DNA of 50,838 nucleotides from NCBI GenBank assembly GCA_020283715.1, contig JAIQCW010000348.1:1-50838 (forward strand), given 5' to 3'. This stretch comes from Cytauxzoon felis (taxonomy: Eukaryota; Apicomplexa; Aconoidasida; Piroplasmida; Theileriidae). The notes below the pieces were generated by a model. That model ran no database searches. It was not told the origin of the DNA and worked only from the letters and a program-made list of their open reading frames with translations. A program made the position numbers and the translations under genes. Positions 1 to 12,007 of the stretch are shown here, piece by piece; the first letter of the stretch is position 1, and every line of letters begins with the position of its first letter.

Positions 1-1
1 A

Positions 2-571
2 AAGATGGATGGTCAATCTGTATTTGAAAATGAACCAGACTCCACATCCAATGCCGATGCAAAGGCAACTGATTATACTGTTGAAAGGAAAGTTACTGAT
101 TATATATTTGAAAATGAACCGAATCCAATATCTAGGGCCGATGTTCGATCTACTGATTTCAATGTTGAAAATAGATCAGGTACACATGTTTTTGAAAATG
201 AGCCTAACAGTGAATCCAAGGCTGATGCAAGATTTGATGCCAATGCTCCTCTTAAGAAGGATACACAGTCTGTATTTGAAAACGAACCACACACCACATC
301 TAAGGCTGATGTCAGATGTTCTGATCCATTGCCTAGTAAACATGACTCTGAAAGTGTCTTCGAGTGTCAACGTGATACCGTAAGCACGGCCGACTTCAGC
401 TGTTATAAGCCAGCTAAGTCAAAATCGCAATTTGTAACAACATATGAAGCCCAAACACATACAGAAAGTCGTGCTGATTATAAATATGATTCGGAATCTA
501 ATTTGATGCCTGAATTAGCAGCCACAATGAATGAGTGTCGTCTTTATAAGACAAAAGACTTCACCGATTAA
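2..571 (+). CDS. 3' part of a gene for a 28-residue tandem-repeat protein
   Basis: The frame is open from the first bases of the window to a TAA at 569-571, so the gene probably begins upstream; the ATG at 5 is inside the repeat array and is unlikely to be the real start. The visible ~188 residues hold six units spaced exactly 28 residues apart. Each unit has a core [VI]FENEP followed about six residues later by S-x-AD-x-[RK]; units 5 and 6 have decayed (VFECQR, TYEAQT). The repeat region is polar and acidic, with no membrane segment or signal visible. The last ~25 residues are non-repetitive. I do not recognise the family. Regular repeats of this kind suggest a structural, scaffolding or surface/antigen role, but that is inference. 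Open reading frame and period are certain, function unknown. Confidence 0.75.
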   Translation, partial: KMDGQSVFENEPDSTSNADAKATDYTVERKVTDYIFENEPNPISRADVRSTDFNVENRSGTHVFENEPNSESKADARFDANAPLKKDTQSVFENEPHTTSKADVRCSDPLPSKHDSESVFECQRDTVSTADFSCYKPAKSKSQFVTTYEAQTHTESRADYKYDSESNLMPELAATMNECRLYKTKDFTD

Positions 572-863
572 TAAAAATCTAGATTTACATCAAATTGCTA
601 ACTAGCAACATAGAAGGCGATAGACTTGATATATGATGATTGATTTTAAATCTATCACATTATGCTTGTATATTAATACAATAAGTTTTTTAATATGTGG
701 GTATTAGTATATATTTATGTTGTAATGTCATCATCTTTCTATTAGTCCACATTTTTAACTCTTAAATTAATTTTATGGTTGTTGTTTTATGCGTCTAAGA
801 TGTATATATCCTACCCTGTATCGCCTGTATATTCACACATGTCTTGTTGTAAGCGCCTTGAGC

Positions 864-3800
864 ATGGATAATTTAGTAGAATCGCAACTAATTCTCAATA
901 TTGAAAGGATATATATTGTATCTGGTATGTTATAACGAGTATATATCATCAATTTATATCCATATTTGCAGATAAGTCAGAGACAGTAAATATTAGTACT
1001 GGGTTAAGAGGATTAATCTGTGAAGGTTTTGAATATTTAAAGAGCATAAATCATGTTAACATATGTAAATATACAGATATACTTCGTTTGAACAAATCCG
1101 GATATATCCTAGTATCCGAAGGACATTCGTTATCACTAGGTTCCATCCTTAATAATATAAGCAATAGTGATACATATAGTTCTGTGTATAAAAATGATGA
1201 TTATAATCGCTTAGATTTTGTTAAACTTGCTAATCAAGTTATGTGTGGTTTACAATACCTTCATTCATTAGGTATAGCTCATGGTCGTTTGACATTGGAC
1301 AATATTGTAATAACATCGGATGGAAATGCTAAAATTTGGGGTTATGGTTATACATTTCTCATGAATATTGCTTATTCTTATGAAAAAGGAGTCAAAAATG
1401 ATGACAGCTCTGAACTATACAAGATGAATGTTATTAATGATATTATAGAATCACATGCGTGTTACAATTTTCCTTTTCACCTAAAACGGCATATTAATGG
1501 ATTATATTCAGACAGATATTTATTTTATACATCTCCTGAGTTTATTGTCTTATACGATGGCTGTGATAACACAAAAAATAATTGGTTTACTAATGATTTG
1601 TGGTCACTGGGAATATGTATTCTTGCCACAATCTCATGTATATTAGGTTTAATAAAACTGAATTATATCTTATCAAATGAAATTACAATAGAAAAAAATC
1701 ATTTTACTTCTGATTCGGATAATAATGAATGCAATACTTACTTAAACAACAACCATTTAGTTGAATCGAACACAATTGTTACTGATATACTAAATTTTAA
1801 ATCCTTTAATATTTATAATAAAATTCTTCAATCAAACAATTTCAATGAAAATAATAAATTATTTGAATTTATTACATATGTCCATTCACTTATTTGCTTA
1901 ATTGGAATGGCTGATGATACAATGTCCATTTCATCACTTGGACTAGATTTGTATAAAACAATAGGCTTAATTACAAACGTTAACAACGATAATGAATATT
2001 CAACTATATATAGATTATTTCAATTGGTTCAAGTAAAGAAAAAATACATAACTGATAAAACATATGGCAATGACATGAGGATGCAAGAAAAATCTAATAA
2101 TACCTTAGATTATAGTAGCGATACATATGATTTTATAACACACATAATAGATATTATTACTGGAAAGCATATTATTAATGAATTATATTTCATTAAAGAT
2201 AATATTGAGTTTCTTGGAAATCATATAAGCATTGATGAAATATATTATCTTTTAGCTATTTCCCATGATTGCCTTATAATTAATTATTTAAAGAGACCCT
2301 CTATTATTGATATAACAGCAAAATATGAAATATTAAAATATTCCAGTAAAATAAAATTGAATAACATAACGGAAGAACCATTTTCATGGTCATGTACTAA
2401 TTTACATGTAAATAATGTAATACCAAATATTTATAATTGGTTTAATGATACATATTTACTATCTGGAGGTAATTTTATCTTAATTATAATAGAAATAAAC
2501 AGATTGTAATATTTTAAAATATGACATCAACTTGAATGATATATTTTATTATTGGACCTTATTAGGAAATGATCCCTTAAATATAATTAGTAAAAATCCA
2601 CATATATTTTCATTTGATTCCTATGATATTGATATAATAAGGAAGCTTGATACTAAATTATTTAATAAAGATACACATCATATCATAGTTAGTTAAGTTG
2701 TTTGATTAAATTCATGAATTTTATAGAAAAAGGAACCATATGTATCAAAGAAAATATTTTTAGATGACTTAATGGAACATGTAAAAACGGCCAATCTGTT
2801 TCCTATGATCATTGAACATCAGATTAGGCCATCATGTGTATACGCTAGACAATATTGTTTTATTTACCAATGGTTACGTATTAGAAGATTTTTATCATTA
2901 TTGATAAAACCAATAGAGAATAGAAGACAGATTATAGTAGAATCTAAAGTAGATATTCCACCATTGATAAGAAAATATATTTGGTGTACAATTTTAGGTA
3001 TCACGTATAATAAAGATAATAGTTATTCAAATGACTATGAATTTGATCAAGACTCTAAATCTCTTATTGGGGACGCATTAAAAGTGATTTCATTTTATGT
3101 ATGTTTATTTAAATTTAAACATATTATTTTAGGATAATGATTTATTATATTCAAAGCCCATGATTATAAAATTGTTAGGTGTAATTAGATATTTAAAAGA
3201 TAAATATATACACAATTCCATCCCTAGGTAATATAACCATGTAATATTAAATTTAAAAAAATTATAGTTTTATTTACTCGTTTACTATCCCCTTGTTATT
3301 AATGTATCATGATTTAGGGATTATATTCAAATCAATAGTAGAAAGAATATTTGTGCGCCATCTGAAGGTATTATATCCAATATATTAAATTTTTATTCTT
3401 TTAGGAATTATACATTTCTACAGGTTCATATGTTAATTGTTATTTATACGATTTTACCACAATTTTGAATTTTTTTGATCCTGAAATAGCATTTCATTTA
3501 CGTGTGATTGGTTTGCTATTAATTTTAACCTATTATTATCATATAGGGGCATACGCTGATTCATACGCATTGCTGTGGTTCATGACATTATTTGCTGATA
3601 AAACAAGTGTTAATAATTTATATCTTATATGGGATAGCATATTAATACATTCTAAACAATATGTAAAGTATTTCGCCGTTATAATAATTCATAGTGTTCG
3701 GGAGAAACTTTTGGGTATGTTTTTAATTGTGATTAATGTTAATTATAGAAATTACAAACGCACATGGTGCAATATCTTTTATAACATCAGTTATCGATTC

Positions 3801-4498
3801 ATTGAATATTCCAATGCTAACATATTTGGCATCATATATTTATACAACATGGTCAAGTATACTCTTACAAAGGGGAAATATAAAATATACGTTCGAGTAT
3901 CATGATGATGATACAAATAATTCACTAAATTTGGATAAAACTACATTCACATTCATGGTTCAAGAATATCCAATAGAGAGGTGTTTCAAACTATCATTTG
4001 ACACATTCGCATTAGTATTCAATAATGCATATATAATAGATGTTCGTTCTATCGAATCGTATAATATCGGTCATATTAAAGGGTATTTTTACAAGCAATG
4101 TTAAAAATATTTTACAGTTCTGTTCACGTTGGTGAAGTTATATCATTTTTTGATGGAAGCTGTAAAAAGAGTAATCGATTATCTATGAATTTATTCAATG
4201 ATCAAATTCACACATTTGACGTTTGTTTAATCTATGCATTTACATTAATGTATAGACAAATCCATACAATAACCAATTATTTTCAAAATTACATAAATTA
4301 CACACTCAATCACGTACTCCATGGCTACATAATATCGCAAATGAAAACAAAAATATAATTTTAACTGTTGGTGATGGTTATGATTTGGATAATGAAATGA
4401 ACCATCTTCAACATCTAATATTTGAATTCTACCTTCAGCACGTATGTTATTACAAAATTAATGCAGATGACTGGACAAAAATAATTACACTCTATTAA
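864..4498 (+). CDS. TBCK: TBCK-like protein: pseudokinase, TBC (Rab-GAP-like) and rhodanese domains
   Basis: Multi-exon gene. The first exon starts at ATG 864 and is joined across an intron at 925-971. A kinase-like N-terminal domain contains the catalytic-loop region YLHSLGIAHGRLTLDNI, where HRD is replaced by HGR, and WGYGY stands where DFG would be, so it is a predicted pseudokinase. A TBC domain follows (exons about 2730-3900; PPLIRKYIW, then LNFFDPEIAFHLRVIG, then LLWFMTLFAD and LIWDSIL). A C-terminal rhodanese-like domain (YIIDVRSIESYNIGHIKG, then ILTVGDG) ends at TAA 4496-4498. This domain order is diagnostic of TBCK, implicated in animals in mTOR signalling and endosomal mRNA transport. 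Introns are short (about 34-59 nt); frames join correctly when they are removed. The TBC arginine- and glutamine-finger positions look substituted. Convergent with the next gene, 16 nt away. Confidence 0.85.
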
Positions 4499-4514
4499 TT
4501 TATTAAAGTATATG

Positions 4515-4916
4515 TCACTTGAATTTTCTACACTTGTCCATTTCAAATGATTCCCACATTTTTGATTTCTCCAATGATTTATTATGCGATTCCACTTGTA
4601 AAAGAGTTCTTTCAACAAATTTAGATAGAGATGAGCGTGTTTTCGGATGTTCCATCATTCTCTTTTTTATAACAACGAGTGGATCATCATTATCATTTAC
4701 TAAATTAGTGTTTTTATTGATTCTCGAATTTCTGCATGTTTCATACCGAATAAGCTCGTTTTCAGTTCTATTGGTATTTATATCATCTAGCTCTTTATCA
4801 TTTTCTCGATTAACATTATCTTTATTCTTATGTGTATTTGCGATTTCGTCTGATTCTATTGAAAATTTGATACCTCTGCGTCTCTTCTTTTTAATGTTAG
4901 TTGGATTCTTTTCCAT
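4515..4916 (-). CDS. hypothetical small basic protein
   Basis: Single uninterrupted ORF of 133 codons on the minus strand. The N terminus carries a strongly basic stretch (KKKRRRG, residues ~9-15) that resembles a nuclear localisation signal. The middle is low-complexity and rich in Asn, Asp, Glu and Lys, and the last ~50 residues look more ordered and helical (DDPLVVIKKRMMEHP, then SLSKFVERTLLQVESHNKSL). No cysteine clusters, membrane segments or known domain are seen. A plus-strand ORF of similar length overlaps it, but that translation is a leucine/serine/phenylalanine-rich shadow. The gene faces TBCK tail to tail with 16 nt between stop codons. A nuclear role is only inferred from the basic cluster. 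Confidence 0.6.
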   Translation of the reverse strand: MEKNPTNIKKKRRRGIKFSIESDEIANTHKNKDNVNRENDKELDDINTNRTENELIRYETCRNSRINKNTNLVNDNDDPLVVIKKRMMEHPKTRSSLSKFVERTLLQVESHNKSLEKSKMWESFEMDKCRKFK

Positions 4917-5070
4917 ATATTATTATCCATTTATTATATAAATAATAAGAATTAATACATTACATTTTAAAACAATGTGATAACGATGTTATGAATGATT
5001 ATCATTATAGAATCACTCTGGTGTAGTAGTATGTGAAATAGTTCGATGTTATAATGATTTAATAAATTTA

Positions 5071-6350
5071 ATGTTAGAATTGAATGTAATAAACTCAATT
5101 GTATTTGTTTTATACATAATTATATTAAACATAAAAAAATTACATTATAACGTTCCATTTATTTGGTGTTCAATATATGTTTCATCAACTTCTAGCAACA
5201 TTCCATTTTTAAATCTTAGAATAGGGTTTATAAATTATAAAGGTGGTAATTTAATTCACGAAAGGTCGAGATACAAACGATATAATGCCAACGATATTAA
5301 GAAAGCTCAACTATCTGATATAGACATATGGAAGAATGATTTATCTGACATTCCAGGACCATGGAAGGTATTCTTTCCTCATCAATTATCATATGCTGAT
5401 GGTTTTTATCCGAATTCCGATATTAGACCGACATTATTATTTTGTGATATAAGTGGAAGGGTTTGTGGTCCTGAACATCCAGAGAGTCCATTTGGAGCGT
5501 TTATGCTGGATTCTAAAATTCAAGAGATTAAAGATGAAAACAACTATATTCATTCTAGAAAGTGAGTATTATAATACAATATATATCATTCATTTATTAG
5601 ATGTGTTATGGTTCTATTGAGTTCCAAATTATATAGTAATTTGAGATTGGTATTGTTAGGACGTGTATTCTATTCAAAGGATTATGTTGTTAATGAATTG
5701 TTAGGAGCTGTAAGAATGAGATCTGCTATATTTATTGGACAATCTTTTCTAGAATCATATGTATATTATCTTATATACATTATTTATTACTATAGGATAA
5801 CCAATACGCACTGGAAGCACTAAATAGATTTAAAAGGAAAGTTACAATGGTTTGTTATTTTATCTTTAATGTTAAATAATTATTATATAGCTAGATAAAC
5901 AAGGAAATGAAATAGATCCTATTAATTGGAAGTCACAACCTCTTGAGAGTATAGGGTCTCCATTTAGATGGTTACACGGAACAGACAAATGGAAACTATT
6001 GGGACCATTTGTAGCTTATAGATCATTGGGTGGTAAAGGATCGATAGATCATAAATTTCATATATTTGAAAAATACGAAGATGATGTATTATATAATATC
6101 GTAGATCCATTTGAAATCAATTGTACAAATTATACTAGTGCCGATAAGCTAGAAACTGAAGTAAATAATGTATTATCATCAGTTTTCAAAAGGAATGATA
6201 AGTTAACCAGTAACATTAACTTATATGATGAAGAATATTTAAGCGCATTTAAAGACGAGGTAATTATAATATAAACTGTTTACATTATTATATCAGATGA
6301 TTAAATTAGGAATGGAAGGTCCAGAATTTTATAAAGAAACAATGGAATAA
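5071..6350 (+). CDS. conserved-looking unknown protein with hydrophobic leader (possible apicoplast protein)
   Basis: Five exons separated by introns of about 35-45 nt: exon 1 from ATG 5071 to about 5562, then about 5600-5760, 5798-5848, 5893-6259 and 6297-6350. All junctions keep the frame. The N terminus has a hydrophobic stretch (IVFVLYIIIL, residues ~10-19) followed by a Ser/Asn/Lys-rich segment, a layout expected of a signal peptide plus plastid transit peptide, but without proof. The mature part contains GPWKVFFPHQLSYADGF, a stretch PEHPESPFGAF and, later, LLGPFVAYRSLGGKG and YNIVDPFEIN. No cofactor or catalytic motif is recognised. The GP...DPF pattern is faintly like YCII-related proteins, too weak to call. 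Product about 330 residues. Confidence 0.65.
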
Positions 6351-6360
6351 ATTCTTGTAA

Positions 6361-8055
6361 TTATTCTGTTCTAACTTCAAATTCATCATCACTACTTTGT
6401 TCATCAATCCAATCCTAATTATAGATGCATTGTCAATTATATAAACAAACGCATTTAGGAATATCCTCTTCTTTATCTTTTAATATTTCTTCCAATTTCT
6501 CAACTTTTCGGGACTGTATATTATAATTTTTATATTTATTTATTAGATTTACTTTGACAGGTATAGTTTGCGCTTGTAAATCTGTCTTTCCATCAAAAAA
6601 GTAAACTTCCAATTGTCTACCGTCAAACATACGATTGTTAAATTTCTAAAATATTTTAAACTCTATTATATTAATATAATGTTACCGAAATAAACAATTC
6701 AGCATCCGATGACGTTTTGAATTTAAAGCATACTACACCTTGCGGATGTCTTGCTATTGGTGTAACCTTTTCAACTTCAACATATTTATTAACCTCCTGA
6801 AAATTATAATGAAATGATATTTATTCAACATACAGCAACAATCTCTTCTCTTAATTCTTTATAAAATGGACTATCAGCTTCGTATGTCTGTATTAATTCA
6901 GATAAATTAATAATCATAATTACCTCTGCTTCTTCCATTGAAAACATTGGTTTTGCTATTACAATTCTGCGTCCAGTACCATCATCAATATCATCTGACC
7001 AACTTTGAAGGCTAAAAGTATTGAATAAATTAAAAATGCGAGCCATACCGATCTTGCTCATATTTGGCAGCTAGATATTTTTTACGCATTTCTGGGTTGG
7101 TAACAGGTGGCGCATTATTTTGATATTTATGTGGCTCATATCTGGCCTAAAATTAATTCGAATAGCTAGTGATATTAATAATAAGTACCTGTTCTACATG
7201 AATTAGACAATCTTCTCTAAAATAATAGTTATTCAAGTATCTTATAGCAAAATCAATTGATTCCTTATTAACAAATGTTACACGCGCATCACCTTTAAAA
7301 TTTCCGCGTTCATCAGTATATAATTTAATTTTTGGAAGTGCTATAATAGATGATTTAATCATTAACATTAAAAACATACTTGTGAGGGGATCAATTTTAA
7401 TAACACCTGCTCTTTTAAAAACATCTGCAACTTCTTTCAGTGTTGTATCCATTGGTAATCCAGAAACATAAACACTGAAATTCTTCTAAGGAGATTATAT
7501 AATTTATAATAAAAATAAATACCGCAGAGTCAATCCATTGACCTGATTCGATTCTCATCTTTTTTCTCTTCAAGTATTGTTTCTTTTTTTCTCGTTTTCG
7601 TTTCCTAACTTCATCAACACATTCAACCGATTCTTCGCTTTCACGAACTAAATCTGTTGTATCGGTCTGTTCTCGTGGGCTTTGTATAACATCCTCATTC
7701 TCAACTTCATCATTGACATCTATGATTTCTTAAGATTTGAAATATTTTATACCTGTTAATACTCCCTTAAGTTCATCAAGTGAGGAAATTGATTGCCACG
7801 ATTCCATACCTTCACACCAAACATTTGTGAGGCCATCAATAAACGAGCTAATAAATGTTTGACAAAGAAGAATCGCCATTATTTCTTACGATTTAAACAA
7901 TGATTTCAAGATATCAGTGTCACATGGGCCACGTACGTCATTTTCACCGCATTGTACATACCACTATTAAAAATTAATATTTAATTAATAATAGACCATA
8001 CCTTTGCAGATGAAACTTCTATTTGCTGTTCTGTGGTAGAATTTTCACCGTTCAT
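6361..8055 (-). CDS. Tat-SF1/Cus2-type U2 snRNP-associated splicing factor
   Basis: Minus-strand gene with about eight exons. It begins at ATG 8055 (MNGENSTTEQQIEV) and ends at TAA 6361-6363 after the acidic tail EQSSDDEFEVRTE. The N terminus carries a GYF_2-like module (WYVQCGENDVRGP ... WCEGMESW). A Lys/Arg-rich linker follows, then RRM1 (VYVSGLPMDTTLKEVADVF, then GDARVTFVNKESID) and RRM2 (RRIVIAKPMFS, then GMARI, then FDGRQLEVYFFDG). Two RRMs with this order and the GR[RK]hEA-type end of RRM2 are typical of HTATSF1/Cus2, which helps U2 snRNP and SF3B1 assemble during spliceosome formation. The start lies 5 nt downstream of the SRP9 stop on the same strand, so its 5' leader must overlap SRP9. 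Many introns make a splicing factor unsurprising here. Confidence 0.85.
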
Positions 8056-8060
8056 TTTAG

Positions 8061-8493
8061 TTATATATTAAATGTACGACGACGATTAACGCGTTTGTTA
8101 CGAGTACCAGGTTTGGCTGAATCAATATATAAGTATATTAAGAAACTAACCATTAATTCTCAATGGTAAATCCTCAGCAGAAAGCAAATCTTTAGAGACA
8201 GACCAATGTAAAAACAATGCATTAAATTGGTTAATTAAACGAGTATGTAGTTCGCGATTAATTCTAAATTTACAACACTGAAAATTGACGTAATAGAAAT
8301 GAATAATTAGTACCTGTTTATTATCAGTAACCTTCAATATTATTTTATCCTTCCCTTTAATGTATTTAACTACATATTTAGTCTATATGTCAAATATAAA
8401 TATTTTTAAATCAAATCAAACCTCCAAGGGTGCCATAAAAAATAATAGCCTAGATTCATGAAGAAAATCACTCCAATTATCATAGTATGTCAT
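8061..8493 (-). CDS. SRP9: signal recognition particle 9 kDa subunit
   Basis: Four exons on the minus strand from ATG 8493 to TAA 8061-8063. The N-terminal sequence reads MTYYDNWSDFLHESRLLF, followed by TKYVVKYIKGKDKIILKVTD and then CCKFRINRELHTRLINQF. This matches the SRP9 fold: a W-x-x-F start, then V-x-Y and LKVTDN strands, and a final amphipathic helix. A short basic tail (RNKRVNRRRTF) may contact SRP RNA. SRP9 pairs with SRP14 on the Alu domain of SRP RNA to slow elongation; SRP54 is also in this window. Introns are about 35-40 nt. Only 5 nt separate this stop from the start of the next gene on the same strand. Confidence 0.8.
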
Positions 8494-8782
8494 TGCAAAA
8501 TATGCACAAATTTTAGCGATATATTATTTAATACATTATTATGAGTAAACATTAAAAGAAACAGCGATATATTAGAAATATGATGATAATAAATCGGTAC
8601 TCTATATGGAGAATGTAAATTATAATTAATTGATGTAGTTAAGCCATGATTCTTCGTGTCTAATTCATTCACAATGCTATGGGGTGTTGTTTATCGATTT
8701 AATAGTTAATAATAAATAATTTAGAACATACAAACACTTAAATATTGTTTATAATGTAATATATGTATATTTATCTGTAAAT

Positions 8783-10529
8783 ATGGGTGATTGGTTTCCT
8801 AATCGCCTAGATATTGATGCACCTGTATACCCGCCTATGAAATGTTGCATTTGTGGCGAATTTGTATCCACTCCAACATCCTCTAGGATGTGTTCTACAT
8901 GTTTAACCAAAAATATAGATTTAAGTCAAGATATTTCTACACATTGTAGTATATTGCAATGCTGTTCATGTAGTAAATTTTATCACGATAGATGGTAAGC
9001 TTATTTAACTTTATTTTCAACATGCTAGGCTTAATTGTGAATTAGAGAGTAAAGAACTTTTGTCTGTATGCTTAAAGAAGATTAAAGGTTTAGATAGAGT
9101 TAAAGTTGTAGATGCTAAATTTAATTGGACTGAGCCGCATAGCAGGCGTTTAAAAATACAACTTGTCGTTCAAAAAGAAGTAGAAAACAATTGTATTGTT
9201 GAACAAATGCTCTTGGTTGAATTTTCTATACGTTCTACCCAATGTAATAATTGTAAACAGCTATATACCCCTCATACATGGAAAGCCTTGGTACAAATAA
9301 GACAAAAAACAAAAGACAAGAAGCACATTTTATTACTTGAACAGATAATATTAAAACATAATGCTCATGAAGTATGTAATTATTATTTATATTGATTTAT
9401 ACTATCTAGAATGTATTGAGTATTTTATCTCGACGTAATGGTTTTGATTTACACTTTGGTTGCAAAATGGCCGCTCAAAAATTTGTTGAATTCGTTTCTG
9501 ATAAGATTGTATCTCAGATTAAAAATAGCAAAAAATTGGTAACTGCCGATGTAACAAACAATAAATACAACTATAAATATACATTACACGTTTCATTAAT
9601 ACCAATTTGTACCGATGATTTGGTAATTAAAATTATATATTCATTTTTAAATCTATAGGTATTTTTGACTCCTAAGGTCGCATCTATGTACGGTGGCGTA
9701 TCACCCTTTTTGTTATGCCTAAATATCACATCCACTATTAGTTTGATTGATCCGTTTTCATTGCGCAGATTAGAAATACCTGGGGACAAATATTGGAAAT
9801 ATCCTTTCAATTCACGTATGTTTCTAATTTTAAATCTATAAATTATACATTATAGTTTTTAACAAATTTAATCTTCGTGAATTCATTGTGTTAAATATTG
9901 AAAGGGATTATAGTAAGAAGTCTGATGATACACCATTCGAGTACGCTATTGATGAATTTATTATTATAATTATTTAGGCTTGTTGATGTAGAGGTTATGG
10001 CTGTAAACTCATCCAAAATTATATATACAAAATCGCATTTGGGGAAGAGTTTAAATGTTGGTAGTACTTATTATGGATATGATATCCGTAAAATTAATTT
10101 GAATGGTTTGTCAGAAGAAGAAACTGAAATTGAGAAGCGTATTCCATTTGACGTTATCCTTATTAGAAAGACTAAAAAACGACAAACCATACATAATTGG
10201 GTACTTAAGAGAATATTTAAGGTATATAAATTACTAAAATTAAATATTTTATAGAATAACACTGGTAATAAGAATGACGATTTAGATGATGATGAGGATA
10301 TTGATGAAGATGAACTATTAGATTTTAAGGATGAAATAATGCATAAGAAAGAACTTCAAAAGGAAATTGATTTTTATCGCAACCCAAAGTAAGTAAATTT
10401 CAAATTTAAATACAATTAAACAGAATACATTTACATGACTCTGTGGATTCATCACAAGATGATCCTAGTGTAGATGGTATAATTACACAACTTAAAGATT
10501 TATCATTGAACGATGAAGAATATTTCTAA
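8783..10529 (+). CDS. NMD3: 60S ribosomal export protein NMD3
   Basis: About six exons from ATG 8783 to TAA 10527-10529. The N-terminal zinc-binding region has paired cysteines (CCICGEF, CSTC, CCSCSKFYHDRW, then CNNCKQLYTPHTW), and the next region (GLDRVKVVDAKFNWTEPHSR) is strongly conserved in NMD3. A later exon holds GFDLHFGCKMAAQKFVEFV. The C terminus is acidic (DDLDDDEDIDEDELLD-like, about 10275-10320), then ends in a leucine-rich, acidic stretch (QLKDLSLNDEEYF) that could serve as an export signal. NMD3 binds late pre-60S subunits and recruits CRM1 for nuclear export. BRX1, another 60S maturation factor, follows on the same strand 78 nt downstream. Confidence 0.9.
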
Positions 10530-10607
10530 ATATTTAATTTCTTATTAATTAATTCTACTTTATTTCTTTAATAAAATAGTGTTGTTGTTATCAGTTCATT
10601 ATATGTA

Positions 10608-11843
10608 ATGTGTTCAAATAAAATGACTGCTGACAAAATTAAGAAATCACATTCAGAAATACAGAAAGAGTTATCCGAAAAGGGAAACACTATTCGTAAA
10701 CACATGATTGATGAAACAAAGCAAAATGCAAAGTTGTATAAAGGTGATCAATCAATAGTATCGGATAACACAACACTGGGAGATATTAACTTAGATCCAT
10801 ATAACTTAAAAAATACATATTACATTAAATCAGATGGAAAATATAAATATAAACAAAAGACATTGGTATTCGCTAACAGGAGTATATCCAGTTTAGGAAG
10901 ACAACTTTTAAAAGATTTAAAGTTGTTACTTCCTCATCACAAATCGGAGGTATTATATATTTAATAAATTTTACATTATTTATAGCCCAAATGGGATAAG
11001 AAATTATCTTATACAGAGATTAATGAGATATGTGAACTAGCAGAGTATGTATAATACTTTTACATTAATATAATTTACAGTTGCTCAAGCGTAATATTTA
11101 TCGAATCAAAAAAGTCTGAAACACATTTATGGGTTGCTAAAACGCCATACGGTCCGACGGTAAAGGCGAAAATTACAAATAGTATGTTTAATATGTAGCA
11201 ATCTATATATTTATAGTACACACTCTAAATGATTCAATCTTTTTCGGTAATTGCTTGGCACGTTCACGTCCATTACTAACATTTGATAAGAGCTTCAGTA
11301 CGGAACCACATTTAAAATTAATACAAACGTTGTTTACTCAAATTTTTGGTACACCTAATAGACATCCGAAAAGTATGCCATTTCATGACCGTTGTTTATC
11401 GTTTTTTTATTTGGACAAACGTATTTATGTGAGAAATTATCAAATATCGCCAGAAAATAGTAAAGGATTTAATAAACCCGACGCACAAACATTGACTGAA
11501 ATAGGTAATTTAAAATATTTACGTAAAACAATAAATAGGACCACAATTTGTACTGGATATCATATTAATATTAAATGGAAGTTTTAATGGTATAACTTTA
11601 TGGAGGAATCCTCATTATATATCATTAATAAAGGTACAACATTTTTATTAATATCAAACTTATCAAACAGATGAAGAAGTATAAAATGGCAATAGAAGCT
11701 GAAAAGTATAAAAACAAACAAATTTCAAAAATGGTAATTGACGTTTACATTTAATAATAAATCATATTCTTTAGAGTCGGGATAATGATACACAGTTACC
11801 TGAAGATGAGCTATCCAATAAAGTCGTCTTCGCAGCACCATGA
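10608..11843 (+). CDS. BRX1: ribosome biogenesis protein BRX1 (Brix domain)
   Basis: Exons from ATG 10608 to TGA 11841-11843; a second in-frame ATG at 10623 is possible. A short basic leader is followed by the Brix domain: FANRSISSLGRQLLKDLKLLLP near its start, IFIESKKSETHLWVAKTPYG in the middle, and FFGNCLARSRPLLTFDKSF and CLSFFYLDKRIYVRNYQIS later. After a 34-nt intron, the characteristic IGPQFVLDIILILNGSF and GITLWRNPHYISL complete the domain. The C-terminal exons are Lys-rich with an acidic end. BRX1 acts in the nucleolus in early 60S assembly. Placed between NMD3 and TRM7 on the same strand. Introns are about 30-50 nt, and the reading frame is only continuous after removing them. Confidence 0.9.
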
Positions 11844-12007
11844 TTTCACATTTTTATTAAAATTATTTAAAATAATTATATATTTCATATTATAAATCTA
11901 TAAATGCATATATAGCATCATATCATTGTTTTTATTTATTACCCGTAACTAATAACTTATCATAAGTTTGATTATAAACTCATGATGAATATAATTAAAT
12001 TATAAAA

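Noticed and set aside
2..571. Similarity of FENEP ... ADVR repeats to Xin actin-binding repeats (FETQP, GDVR)
   Set aside because: The words look alike, but spacing between FEN and ADV and the 28-residue period do not fit the Xin unit. I treat it as coincidence.
1088..4358. Frameshifts or pseudogene status of the TBCK region
   Set aside because: The apparent frame breaks all coincide with GT..AG introns that restore a continuous TBCK-like protein.
4519..4941. Plus-strand ORF of 140 codons opposite the small basic protein
   Set aside because: Composition (Leu, Ser, Phe runs) is that of an antisense shadow of a Lys/Asn/Glu-rich gene, and no splice or start context favours it.
8490..8672. 60-codon minus-strand ORF upstream of SRP9
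   Set aside because: It ends exactly over the SRP9 start codon in another frame, has no recognisable domain, and lies where a 5' leader is expected.
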